A stretch of DNA of 64,000 nt from Marinomonas ushuaiensis DSM 15871 (GTDB taxonomy: Bacteria; Pseudomonadota; Gammaproteobacteria; Pseudomonadales; Marinomonadaceae): NCBI RefSeq assembly GCF_000521805.1, contig NZ_JAMB01000006.1, positions 124,001-188,000 on the forward strand, read 5' to 3'. Made by a program: the position numbers and the translations under genes. The notes under the pieces were generated by a model. That model had not been told where the DNA came from, ran no database searches, and saw nothing but the letters and a program-made list of their open reading frames with translations. Positions 27,111 through 35,824 of the stretch are shown here, piece after piece. Within the stretch, counting starts at the first letter, position 1. Every line of letters starts with the position of its first letter.

Positions 27111-28124
27111 TTATCGAGTCGTTGCGTTTAACCACTCATTCACCCAAGCCTTACGATTGTCAGCCACATCTTTGGCTGATAACACTAAGTTCTCCGTTGG
27201 TTCCAAAGCACTATTAAATGCGGCCGGTAAAGGTTCAGAAAGCTCAACCACTGGCAACATCCAGTTTCCTGTTGGAATCACTGATTGAAATTCCGGCTGC
27301 AAAATAAATTGCATGAAACGTTGTGCCAAAGCAGGGTTTGGAGCGTTTTTCATCATGACTGCTAATTCGATTTGAGGGTAAAGACCTTCACTGGCCGATG
27401 CTGCTTTATACTTATTTTCGCCTTCAGCGATAATGTGATACGCAGGAGACGTTGTATAACTTAGCACTACATCCGCCTCACCTTTCAAAAACAAACCATA
27501 AGCATCAGACCAGCCTTTTGTTACTGTCACTGTGTGGCTAGCCAAGCTTTCCCAAGCATCTGAAACGTCATCGCCATAAACAGACTTCATCCACAATAGA
27601 AGACCTAAACCTGGCGTACTGGTTCTTGGATCTTGGTAAATTACACGAAGATCTTGATTCTCTACCACTTCCTTCAAACTCATCGGAGGATTGCTCAACG
27701 TTTCCGAATTATAGATAAACGCAAAGTGTCCTTGGTCAAATGGGACAAAAGTTCTGTCATTCCAACCACCAGCCACGTTTACCGTAGACGTATTTACAGA
27801 ATGCGTTGTTAATAAACCAGTCTGCTTTGCCGCTTCCATTAGATTAAGATCAAGCCCCAACAATACATCCGCTTTAGACGACTGACCTTCCAGTTGAACT
27901 CGTGACAATATGCCAACAGAAGAATCCAAAGCCACAAAATTCAATTCACAGTCACACTCTTTTTCGAAGTTTTCTTTGATTTTAGGTCCCGGCCCCCAAT
28001 CAGAAGCAAAAGAATCATAGGTGTAAACATTTAATGTTTCACTTGCCAGCGAAAAAGGAGAGAAAAGCATAACCAAAGAAAGAACAAAGACTTTAGAGGA
28101 AGTTATTAACGAAAATTTATTCAA
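27111..28124 (-). CDS. thiB: ThiB, periplasmic thiamine-binding protein
   Basis: 337 residues with a signal peptide (about 1-27, cleavage after SLA). The ThiB/TbpA signature is TLNVYTYDSFASDWGPGP. The C-terminal half carries the binding-lobe motifs (PRTSTPGLGLLLWM, SYTTSPAYH). It captures thiamine, TMP or TPP in the periplasm. The start is TTG 28124 with AGGAG seven bases upstream. First gene of thiBPQ, under the TPP riboswitch located 93 bp upstream. Confidence 0.93.
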   Translation of the reverse strand: MNKFSLITSSKVFVLSLVMLFSPFSLASETLNVYTYDSFASDWGPGPKIKENFEKECDCELNFVALDSSVGILSRVQLEGQSSKADVLLGLDLNLMEAAKQTGLLTTHSVNTSTVNVAGGWNDRTFVPFDQGHFAFIYNSETLSNPPMSLKEVVENQDLRVIYQDPRTSTPGLGLLLWMKSVYGDDVSDAWESLASHTVTVTKGWSDAYGLFLKGEADVVLSYTTSPAYHIIAEGENKYKAASASEGLYPQIELAVMMKNAPNPALAQRFMQFILQPEFQSVIPTGNWMLPVVELSEPLPAAFNSALEPTENLVLSAKDVADNRKAWVNEWLNATTR

Positions 28125-28127
28125 TGT

Positions 28128-28162
28128 ATCGCTCCTAAAAATAAGTGAGCGGCGTACAGGAG
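28128..28162 (-). promoter_or_regulatory. thiB ribosome-binding-site sequestering hairpin
   Basis: Between the TPP aptamer and the TTG start, the Shine-Dalgarno AGGAGCG (forward 28130-28136) can pair either with CGCTC (28147-28151) or with CTCCT (28158-28162). This gives two alternative ways to hide the ribosome-binding site. No strong terminator with a T tract lies between aptamer and gene. Control is therefore more likely at translation initiation. Confidence 0.5.
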
Positions 28163-28216
28163 AAACGGCAAGGTGCTATTTTGTTATTAAATCAAAAAGC
28201 GTTTTTGCTACCTCGA

Positions 28217-28309
28217 TTCCTACGCCAGCATAATCTGGATCAGGTTCAGTGGGTTAGCGGTCAATTCCGCTTCTCAGTTTTAGTTTTTAAAAAACTAAAA
28301 CACCCCATG
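28217..28309 (-). ncRNA. TPP riboswitch (THI element)
   Basis: Transcribed on the minus strand. It has GGGGTG near the 5' side, an extended P3 arm TTTTAGTTTTT/AAAAACTAAAA, the CTGAGA box, then ACCC...TGAACCTGATCCAG and GCTGGCGTAGGAA. These are the conserved thiamine pyrophosphate aptamer cores. It precedes thiBPQ and should shut expression down when TPP is plentiful. Confidence 0.95.
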
Positions 28310-28339
28310 AGATAATGAGCGTCTATTGTAAGGAGTCGA

Positions 28340-29560
28340 TCAACGGAAGTCTATTTCAGTTAGCACTCGAGTCACAGCGCCCTGGTTTTTTTCAGCAAAA
28401 CGCAAAGCGGCCTGCCCCATTCGATAACATTGAGAGGACTTCCCAGCGAAAGTAATGACAACTTTTTCTAATTCCTCTGCATCAGAGCAACGCACAGCAC
28501 CTCTAACTTGCAGAAGCTGATCTGTAATTTCTAAAAAATTAAAAGTGTGAGGCCCGACTAAAATGACTTTACCTAATAACGCAGGTTCAATTGGATTATG
28601 CCCACCACGGGGAATCAAACTTCCACCCACAAAAGCGAGATCAGAAGCCTGATAATAATGCATCAACTCACCCATCGAATCACCAATCACCACATCAAAA
28701 TTTGACCATTGATCGGGCGGTGTTTGACTACGTAAGGTAATGTTATCAAAGTGTTGTTTTGCCAACGTATAAACCGCCTCAAAACGCTCAGGATGACGAG
28801 GTACTAATAACAATAAAGCGTCAGGTACTTTCTGTAAAAGCGCCTTATGGACACTTAATAAAATTTCATCCTCGCCTTGATGAGTGCTACCACCAATCCA
28901 CACAAATCGAGAACCTAATTGTTCGCGCCAATTATCCTGTAAAACCTCAGGAGATACAGAAAGATCAAACTTAATACTTCCTGTTACCAAGACTTTTTTA
29001 GCGCCCAATGACTCAAACCGTTTTGCATCCTCTTTCGCATGAGCCAAAAAGCAATCTGGTAATTTAAATAAAGATCGAGATACGATAGAAAATTTTTGAT
29101 AACGCAGAAAGGAACGCTCACTCAGTCGAGCATTTACAACATCAATGCGCATACTTTGCGCTTTCGCCTGCGTCAACAGATTTGGCCAGAGCTCTGTTTC
29201 AACAATAAAGAGATGCTTGCAGGTAAGCCGCTTAAGGGCTCTTTTTACACTGAAACGCCAATCCATCGGTAAATATCTGTGCTCAGCAAAAGGAAAGATT
29301 TTCTCTACTTGCTCCGCTCCTGTGGGCGTCATAGTAGTAATCAAAAAACGATGATTAGGATGCTTTTCACGCCACTGAGTAATAAGCGGTCGTACAGCAA
29401 GTACCTCTCCAACAGAAGCACAATGAACCCATAAGTCTGCCTCAACTGAAGGCCAAAACCCTAAGGCTTCTTTTGTTCGATAATGACTGTATTTTTTTTG
29501 AAAACACCGTATTTTCAATAAAATAGCCGGCGTTAACAAAAATAATAAAACACGATACAT
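28340..29560 (-). CDS. waaA: WaaA (KdtA), Kdo transferase
   Basis: 406 residues from ATG 29560; a GTG two codons upstream is also possible. An N-terminal membrane anchor (YRVLLFLLTPAILL) is followed by a GT-B fold with WVHCASVGEVLAVRPLI, FIVETELWPNLL, and the nucleotide-sugar site GGSLIPRGGHNPIEPALLGK (about 310-330). The enzyme adds Kdo from CMP-Kdo to lipid IVA, giving the inner core. It starts 8 bp after msbA, in an msbA-waaA unit with hldE. Confidence 0.94.
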   Translation of the reverse strand: MYRVLLFLLTPAILLKIRCFQKKYSHYRTKEALGFWPSVEADLWVHCASVGEVLAVRPLITQWREKHPNHRFLITTMTPTGAEQVEKIFPFAEHRYLPMDWRFSVKRALKRLTCKHLFIVETELWPNLLTQAKAQSMRIDVVNARLSERSFLRYQKFSIVSRSLFKLPDCFLAHAKEDAKRFESLGAKKVLVTGSIKFDLSVSPEVLQDNWREQLGSRFVWIGGSTHQGEDEILLSVHKALLQKVPDALLLLVPRHPERFEAVYTLAKQHFDNITLRSQTPPDQWSNFDVVIGDSMGELMHYYQASDLAFVGGSLIPRGGHNPIEPALLGKVILVGPHTFNFLEITDQLLQVRGAVRCSDAEELEKVVITFAGKSSQCYRMGQAALRFAEKNQGAVTRVLTEIDFR

Positions 29561-29568
29561 CCACACGA

Positions 29569-31353
29569 TTAATCAGATTCCTCTGAAAATTGTTTATTAT
29601 GCAACTGTGCATAAGCGCCATTCATCGCCAATAACTCACTGTGTGAGCCATACTCAACGATTTCACCATGATCAATTACCGCAATAATATCGGCATTTTC
29701 AATAGTGGATAATCTATGAGCAATGGCAATGGTAGTACGATTTTCCATCAAACTATCAAGTGCAAGTTGAATAGCGCGTTCAGACTCGGTATCCAAAGCT
29801 GATGTTGCTTCATCCAAGATAAGAATAGGCGCATTTTTTAGGATGGCCCTTGCAATGGCGATTCGTTGACGCTGACCGCCAGATAGCAAAACACCATTTT
29901 CACCTACCATGGTGTCAACACCATTATCTAATTCTTGAATAAATTCCCAAGCATTAGCTGCTTTTGCGGCTTCTATAACGTCTTCAAGACTGGCATCATG
30001 CAAATCACCATAAGCGATATTTTCTCGAATTGTGCCATTAAAAAGGACAACTTGCTGATTCACCAACGCAATATTAGAGCGAAGTCCCTTAAGCTCATAA
30101 TCTGCGATTGAATGCCCATCAATACACAACTCACCCTCATCAATGTTATAGAAACGAGGAATCAAGTTCGCCATGGTTGATTTACCACCGCCAGAGCGCC
30201 CTACTAAAGCCAATGTTTTTCCAGCGGGTAAAGATAAGTTAATATTTTTCAATGCTTGCTTATCTGCACCAGGATAACTAAATGACATGGAACGCCACTC
30301 AATATTCCCTTTTAAACGTCCTGCTTCTCGCTTCCCTAGGTCTGGCTCAACGTCCATATCAAGAAACTCGAAAATGCTATAAGAAGCAGCGATGCCTTTC
30401 TGCAACACACTATTTATGTCCGTCAACTGTCTTATCGGCTTACCCAACATACCTGCTGCCGTTAAAAAGGCGATAAAGTCACCTGGTGTCATACCAGAAC
30501 TGATGGAAGGGCTTAAGGCGAACCAAATCAAAATAGCCATTGCAAACGCTAAGATAAATTGCACGATAGGAACATTAAGCGCTTTGGTTTTATTCATTTT
30601 AAGCTGCGAACGACGGTTTTCATTCGCTACTTTGTAAAAACGCTTTGTTTCATAATCACTGCCACCAAATATTTTAACAACTTCATGGCCTTTAATCGCT
30701 TCAGATGCCACATCAGTCACACCACCCATAGCATTTTGAATTCGAGTACTTAATTTACGAAAACGTTTTGACGCATAACGAACAACCAAACCAATAAACG
30801 GAACAACTAACAAGAATAATAAAGACAATTTCCAATTCATGTAAATCATGTAACCAAGCAAGCCGACAACCGTTAACCCTTCACGTAATACAACTCGAAT
30901 TGCCTGAGAAATCGAGCCAATTACCTGTTCAGTATTGTATGTCAGTTTAGTCAGCAGTCGACCAGTAGGGATAGAGTGGTAATAGCTCGATGGTAATAAA
31001 ACAAGTTTATTAAACATTTGAGTACGCAGGTCAAATACAACTTTATTCGCAACTTGTGCCATAAAGTAACTGCCAAAAAAAGTTCCTATACCGCGTACTA
31101 TAAAAATCCCTAATATTGCCCCAGGAATAAGCAAGCGACTTTCCGTAATTTTCCCATCCGATACGATATCAACAATATGCTTTAGTAAAGCCGCAAGAGC
31201 AGGCTCCATGGCCGCATACAATATATAGCCAAAAAAACTGAGTAATAAATACCCCCAAGAAGACCCTACGTAACTCAATAAACGAAGATAGGTTTTTACA
31301 CCTGATGCAGGGTCATCATTAATAGGCTCTTTCACTTTTGCTTCTTCTTGCAT
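29569..31353 (-). CDS. msbA: MsbA, lipid A ABC flippase
   Basis: 594 residues: six transmembrane helices (about 30-315), then an ATPase domain with Walker A GRSGGGKST (about 385), signature LSGGQRQRIA, Walker B ILILDEATSALD and switch His AHRLS. It moves lipid A-core across the inner membrane. Its start directly follows the hldE stop (0-bp gap) and it is 8 bp ahead of waaA, fitting one LPS-core operon. Confidence 0.93.
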   Translation of the reverse strand: MQEEAKVKEPINDDPASGVKTYLRLLSYVGSSWGYLLLSFFGYILYAAMEPALAALLKHIVDIVSDGKITESRLLIPGAILGIFIVRGIGTFFGSYFMAQVANKVVFDLRTQMFNKLVLLPSSYYHSIPTGRLLTKLTYNTEQVIGSISQAIRVVLREGLTVVGLLGYMIYMNWKLSLLFLLVVPFIGLVVRYASKRFRKLSTRIQNAMGGVTDVASEAIKGHEVVKIFGGSDYETKRFYKVANENRRSQLKMNKTKALNVPIVQFILAFAMAILIWFALSPSISSGMTPGDFIAFLTAAGMLGKPIRQLTDINSVLQKGIAASYSIFEFLDMDVEPDLGKREAGRLKGNIEWRSMSFSYPGADKQALKNINLSLPAGKTLALVGRSGGGKSTMANLIPRFYNIDEGELCIDGHSIADYELKGLRSNIALVNQQVVLFNGTIRENIAYGDLHDASLEDVIEAAKAANAWEFIQELDNGVDTMVGENGVLLSGGQRQRIAIARAILKNAPILILDEATSALDTESERAIQLALDSLMENRTTIAIAHRLSTIENADIIAVIDHGEIVEYGSHSELLAMNGAYAQLHNKQFSEESD

Positions 31354-32781
31354 TTACAAATTCGCTTTTTCAATAATAGAAGTTGTCGAGTATCCATCGA
31401 CAAAAGACAATACTTTCACTTCTCCGCCTTGTTTTAATACATGATCAGCGCCAACAATAGTATCTATACTATAATCGCCACCTTTTACTAAAACATCTGG
31501 AGATAAGGTTTCTATTAATTCTTTTGGTGTATCTTCATCAAACCAAGTTACCCAATCAATAGCGCCAACACCTTCAAGTACAGCCATACGATGCACAAGA
31601 TCATTTATTGGTCTTTTCTCGCCTTTTAGACGCTTTACTGAAGCATCGGTATTTACTGCCACAATCAACCGATCACCCAAGGCCTTTGCTTGCTTCATAT
31701 AAGCAACATGACCTGGGTGCAGAATATCAAAACAGCCATTGGTAAATACCACCTTCTCACCACTCATTTGAGCCAATTTAATTTGCTCTAATAGCTCTGC
31801 TGGTGCCAATACGCCAAAATTTGTAGAGTGAGAACGCTGATACATAATCGCATCAAGTTGGCCTGCTGTAATAGAAGCCGTACCTAACTTACCAACGACA
31901 AAACCTGCTGCTTGATTTGCGTATTCAACAGCATCCGTAAAACGTTTACTGGTCACATAAACCGCCGTTAATGCAGCAATCACTGTATCGCCAGCACCTG
32001 TCACGTCATAAACCTCTTTCGCGGAAGTAGCCAATGAAAAAGGGGCTTTATCATTTTCAAACAAAACCAAACCATCTTCGCCACGAGTCACCAATAACGC
32101 GTCCCAGCCAAACTGTTCCTTCAACTGAGTGCCTTTAGTTTGAATATCAGACTCTGAAGAACACGTACCAACAATGGTTTCAAACTCGACAAAGTTCGGC
32201 TTAACTAAAGTTGCACCACGGTAAATAGAAAAGTCATCACCTTTAGGGTCAACAAAACTAGGAACCTTCGCATTATTTGATAGCTTGATTAAAGACGGTA
32301 CATCAGCAAGACAACCTTTTTGATAATCTGAATAAATCACAGCGTCTGAATTTGTTAGACATTCTTTCACCATGGTCGCCACCGCTTCGTTTTGAGATAA
32401 GCAATCGTCACGCTCTTCAAAATCTAAACGAATAAGTTGTTGATGGCGGCTCATCACCCGTAACTTGGTAATCGTAGGCAAGTGTTCTGAACGTACAAAA
32501 CGACATATTACACCCGATGACTCAAGACAGCGCTCTAGCGCCACAGCATTTTCATCATGACCAACAACGCCAACTAGCGTCACGGAAAGACCTAATTTTG
32601 CTAGCCCTAACGCCACATTAGCAGCGCCACCAGGACGATCTTCAATATTGGATACTTTCACCACTTGAACAGGGGCTTCTGGAGAAATACGAGACGTGCC
32701 TCCATGCCAATAACGATCCAACATCACATCCCCAACGACGAGAATGTGTTTATCCTTAAAATTCAAATAAGAAGAGTTCAT
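31354..32781 (-). CDS. hldE: HldE, bifunctional heptose kinase/adenylyltransferase
   Basis: 475 residues from ATG 32781. The PfkB-type kinase domain (about 10-315; GDVMLDRYWHG, DVTGAGDTVIA) is followed by a nucleotidyltransferase domain (about 340-475) with TNGCFDILHPGHV. It makes ADP-heptose precursor for the LPS inner core, phosphorylating heptose-7-P at C1 and then adenylylating it. The upstream GTG two codons earlier is a less likely start. It heads hldE-msbA-waaA and is divergent from the AGE-family gene. Confidence 0.94.
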   Translation of the reverse strand: MNSSYLNFKDKHILVVGDVMLDRYWHGGTSRISPEAPVQVVKVSNIEDRPGGAANVALGLAKLGLSVTLVGVVGHDENAVALERCLESSGVICRFVRSEHLPTITKLRVMSRHQQLIRLDFEERDDCLSQNEAVATMVKECLTNSDAVIYSDYQKGCLADVPSLIKLSNNAKVPSFVDPKGDDFSIYRGATLVKPNFVEFETIVGTCSSESDIQTKGTQLKEQFGWDALLVTRGEDGLVLFENDKAPFSLATSAKEVYDVTGAGDTVIAALTAVYVTSKRFTDAVEYANQAAGFVVGKLGTASITAGQLDAIMYQRSHSTNFGVLAPAELLEQIKLAQMSGEKVVFTNGCFDILHPGHVAYMKQAKALGDRLIVAVNTDASVKRLKGEKRPINDLVHRMAVLEGVGAIDWVTWFDEDTPKELIETLSPDVLVKGGDYSIDTIVGADHVLKQGGEVKVLSFVDGYSTTSIIEKANL

Positions 32782-32879
32782 AGTCACATAATATTCGATT
32801 TTTGAAAGCCGTCATCTTATCATACTCCCCTATCAAGTTGGACATACCAAATATCACATGAAATAAGGCTATTTACATC

Positions 32880-34028
32880 ATGTTGAACGCTTCGCTATCT
32901 AACTGTCAGTCTTTTCTATTTAGTAAGCTACTTAAAAAATGGGCACGTTATGGCATCAATTCAGAACATGGTTTTAGCTATGAAAGCATGAATCATGACT
33001 GGACGATCAACCCTGTCGGCCGTATCCGCCTATTAACTCAATGCCGCCAACTCTATACATTTAGTCATGCGTATCAACTTGAAGAGAAAGAAGAATGGAA
33101 AGCAAAACTTACGCCGCTATTTGATTTCATCATAGATCACTACTTTATCAACAATCGTTGGATTTTTTCTTTAAACGACGATTTGTCAGTGCAAGACACA
33201 CTATCAGATGCTTATGCCTTAGCGTTTGTTCTTCTTTCTTTCAGTCATTACTATCAAGTCACACAAGATAAACGTGCACTGGACTACATGAAAGACTCTC
33301 ATCACTTTTTGACTGAACATATGCAAGCAGAGTCCGGCGGTTTTTACGAAGCCTACCCAATTAACTCCGATCAAGTTCGCCGCCAAAACCCTCACATGCA
33401 TTTATTAGAAGGCTATATTTCTGCTTTCAATATTACTCAAGATGAAGAATATAAAGAAACCATTAAGTCACTACTAACGCTTGCTCTTGAACGGTTTTAC
33501 GACAAGAAAACAAAAACCTTACGTGAATTTTTTTCCGAAGACTGGAAACACCATCCAACAACAGGCAACCAAGTAGAGCCAGGTCATCATTTCGAATGGG
33601 TATGGTTGCTTTACGAAGCCAATAAGATAATACCCAATACAGACTACACAGATTTAGCCCAACATCTATGGTCAACGGCTACTCGTTACGGATTAGCCTC
33701 TAACGGTGGCATTTATAACCAAATAAATGGCGACACTTATCAACCGCTCGATAAAGAAAAACGTATTTGGCCAATCACAGAATACATAAAAGCCATTACC
33801 GTTATTCCCATTGGCAAAGAAGAAAAAATACACAGATTAGAGAATGCTATCGACTTTATTCAAAACCACTACTTGCTAGATGATGGAGGATGGAATGAAT
33901 ACCTTGATGAAAACAATAAAGCGAAAAACTACCCTTTGCCAGGTACCAGCAGTTATCATATTTTTCTCGGGCTGTCAGAAGTGCTAAGATGGAAAAAATT
34001 CAATACAGAAGCAAGAGATAACCTATGA
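32880..34028 (+). CDS. AGE-family (N-acylglucosamine 2-epimerase-like) sugar isomerase
   Basis: 382 residues, an (alpha/alpha)6-barrel protein of the AGE/YihS/mannose-isomerase superfamily. The conserved His-bearing motifs are RIRLLTQCRQLYTFSHAY (about 47-65), NPHMHLLEGYISAF (about 170), EPGHHFEWVWLL (about 237) and SSYHIFLGLSE near the end. Enzymes of this family interconvert C2 epimers or aldose/ketose pairs of free or N-acyl sugars. Its stop overlaps the start of the TagD-like gene (ATGA), so the products are likely made together. The substrate is unknown; GlcNAc/ManNAc or glucose/mannose types are possible. Confidence 0.8.
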   Translation: MLNASLSNCQSFLFSKLLKKWARYGINSEHGFSYESMNHDWTINPVGRIRLLTQCRQLYTFSHAYQLEEKEEWKAKLTPLFDFIIDHYFINNRWIFSLNDDLSVQDTLSDAYALAFVLLSFSHYYQVTQDKRALDYMKDSHHFLTEHMQAESGGFYEAYPINSDQVRRQNPHMHLLEGYISAFNITQDEEYKETIKSLLTLALERFYDKKTKTLREFFSEDWKHHPTTGNQVEPGHHFEWVWLLYEANKIIPNTDYTDLAQHLWSTATRYGLASNGGIYNQINGDTYQPLDKEKRIWPITEYIKAITVIPIGKEEKIHRLENAIDFIQNHYLLDDGGWNEYLDENNKAKNYPLPGTSSYHIFLGLSEVLRWKKFNTEARDNL

Positions 34029-34489
34029 AAGTTGTAATTACTTACGGTACATTTGATTTATTCCACGTAGGACACATCCGTCTTTTAAAACGACTAAAAG
34101 CACTGGGTGATAAATTAATCGTGGGTATCTCTTCTGATGAATTTAATGACTTAAAAGGGAAAAAATCTTTCTTCTCATACGAAGAAAGAGCAGAAATCCT
34201 TTTAGCATGCAAATACGTTGATGATGTCTTTCCAGAATGCAACTGGGAACAAAAACGCACAGACGTTCAGAAGTTTAATGCGGATATTTTTGCCATGGGC
34301 GATGACTGGCAAGGGAAATTCGATGAACTTAGTGAATTTTGTGAAGTTGTCTACCTCCCAAGAACAGAAGACATTTCGACAACGAAAATCAAGAAAACAC
34401 TTTCTTCTTTAAAAAGAAGTGATTTAGAGAAAATAGAAACATCGCTTCATGATGTTATCGAAATTGTGAAAACAATGTCTCATAAATAG
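34025..34489 (+). CDS. tagD: TagD-like glycerol-3-phosphate cytidylyltransferase
   Basis: 154 residues with the cytidylyltransferase motifs YGTFDLFHVGHIRLL (HxGH at about 14-17), GISSDEFNDLKGKK, the ERAEILLACKYVD helix and RTEDISTTKIK (RTxGISTT with Gly replaced by Asp). TagD makes CDP-glycerol from CTP and sn-glycerol-3-phosphate, the donor for the glycerophosphotransferases encoded nearby. It is coupled to the AGE gene by ATGA. The tail after residue 130 is a helical extension. A transposon remnant begins at its stop codon. Ethanolamine-phosphate or other alcohols are alternative substrates. Confidence 0.85.
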   Translation: MKVVITYGTFDLFHVGHIRLLKRLKALGDKLIVGISSDEFNDLKGKKSFFSYEERAEILLACKYVDDVFPECNWEQKRTDVQKFNADIFAMGDDWQGKFDELSEFCEVVYLPRTEDISTTKIKKTLSSLKRSDLEKIETSLHDVIEIVKTMSHK

Positions 34490-34628
34490 AAACCTTTGCA
34501 CGAAGCAACGGGAGAAGTTAAGACAAAACAAAAATAGACGAGAAAGTGTAGTTTATGGGTTATAAATGAGTATTTCGAGTCTATTTTTACTAAAGTATTA
34601 GTAAGCGCAGTAGTCGTGAAAAGGTCTT
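34489..34628. mobile_element. 140-bp MITE-like transposon remnant
   Basis: The left end GAAACCTTTGCACGA (34489-34503) and right end TCGTGAAAAGGTCTT (34614-34628) are imperfect inverted repeats, 12 of 15 positions matching. They are flanked by the 5-bp direct repeat AAATA (34484-34488 and 34629-34633). The right 67 bp (34561-34627) match 36921-36986 in inverted orientation at about 87%. The interior carries a broken frame (VINEYFES...). It looks like an internally deleted insertion sequence. The family is not identified with certainty. Confidence 0.7.
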
Positions 34629-34633
34629 AAATA

Positions 34634-35139
34634 ATCGATATTGGTGTTATTTTTGATGATCATTGCCCCCTTTTAGTCTGGTATATTTCTGGCTCGTGTA
34701 GGTTGGCTTTATTCTTAGTTGAATTGAGTTGACCTTCTTAATAATAATTGCAGCTACGATCGTATCTTTTTTAACCCTCCAAGCTGAATAATTTTTTCAC
34801 CTTTTAAAAAACTCGCGCAGAACTTTCTCTTTTCCAATAGTATCTACAATTCATAATAGCTATGTGTTCATAAAATCATAATATTTAACAACGACTCAGT
34901 AAAAAAGCTCATCGAAGTTCTTATCGCAGAGGCACTCATATTTTACCAAGTTGCATACAGTGAATATGAAACATACTATTACTTCAGGTTTAGAAGAAAA
35001 TGGCTCAATAACAACAGCCCATAATAGAGTGCAACACATCAACTCACTCATATGAAGAAGAATAACTCTTTACGGTATTTATAGCCTTTACTGTCGAAGC
35101 TAAAAAATGAGTTGATGTGACATAATTGAGGTTCGAAAA
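34634..35139. other. Gene-free region with inverted repeat, upstream of licD tail
   Basis: About 500 bp without a recognisable gene. A plus-strand frame from about 34874 to 35023 (VHKIIIFNNDSVKKLIEVL... ending WLNNNSP) lacks a start and could be a fragment of a lost gene. The inverted repeat CACATCAACTCA/TGAGTTGATGTG lies at its right end (separate entry). Confidence 0.4.
35035..35119. repeat. 12-bp perfect inverted repeat, 61-bp spacer
   Basis: CACATCAACTCA at 35035-35046 and TGAGTTGATGTG at 35108-35119. It could form a long hairpin 20 bp past the licD stop or be the ends of a small vanished element. No T tract suggests that it is not a classical terminator. Confidence 0.55.
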
Positions 35140-35790
35140 CTACACCTTAGCTTTTTCAACTGAAAAATCATCACATTCATGACTCCAGTTTTCTTTGGGC
35201 GTTTTCCAATCTCCATATTTATAAGTCAAATATTCATCGTATTTTTCAGGTATCTTACATTTAATTCCACAGAAATTTATTTCAATCAAATCAGATTCTA
35301 AATATTTTTTAGGGACAGAATTTTCTTCCCCATAAGCCATCCAATACAGTTTTTCATTTTTTTCATATTTGAAAAATATATCTAAACATGTTTTTCCACG
35401 CCCGAAAATGAAGAAATTATTATTTCGCACCTTAGCTATATGGAAATTATTTATATCTGTAAAAGATATATTAAGATTCGGAATCTTATTATGTTTTTTC
35501 GCAGAGCTCTCTAAACTATATAAAAAGGTTTTCAAATAAACTCTAAGTTTATTTTTCTTTTTTATATAATTTAAAACCATAGGTATTTTTTCATAGTCAG
35601 ACTCATCATAAAGAGAAATATCAATATCATCATCCCAAAGAATAAGTCCTTTTTCACGTACGGCACCGATCAATGATCCAAAATCCAAATAATATTTTAT
35701 ATTAAATTCATCCAAAGCATTAACAACAGCACTAAGAACCATCAGTGCATTTTCTCTATTTTTTTTAATTCTAAATGTTTTACCCTTCAT
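35140..35790 (-). CDS. LicD-family phosphotransferase
   Basis: 216 residues from the second ATG (35790), with GAGG five bases upstream. The LicD core is YYLDFGSLIGAVREKGLILW followed by DDDIDI (about 33-58), with acidic metal-binding residues, LDIFF at about 138, and the closing YLTYKYGDWKTP (about 190). LicD-fold enzymes move phosphocholine or polyol phosphates (in fukutin relatives, ribitol phosphate from CDP-ribitol) to glycans. Next to TagD and CDP-glycerol transferase genes, a glycerol-phosphate transfer role is plausible. It is 35 bp behind the CDP-glycerol transferase gene and AT-rich. Confidence 0.8.
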   Translation of the reverse strand: MKGKTFRIKKNRENALMVLSAVVNALDEFNIKYYLDFGSLIGAVREKGLILWDDDIDISLYDESDYEKIPMVLNYIKKKNKLRVYLKTFLYSLESSAKKHNKIPNLNISFTDINNFHIAKVRNNNFFIFGRGKTCLDIFFKYEKNEKLYWMAYGEENSVPKKYLESDLIEINFCGIKCKIPEKYDEYLTYKYGDWKTPKENWSHECDDFSVEKAKV

Positions 35791-35824
35791 CATTCCCTCT
35801 AATATTTTTTATATTTTAATAAAA

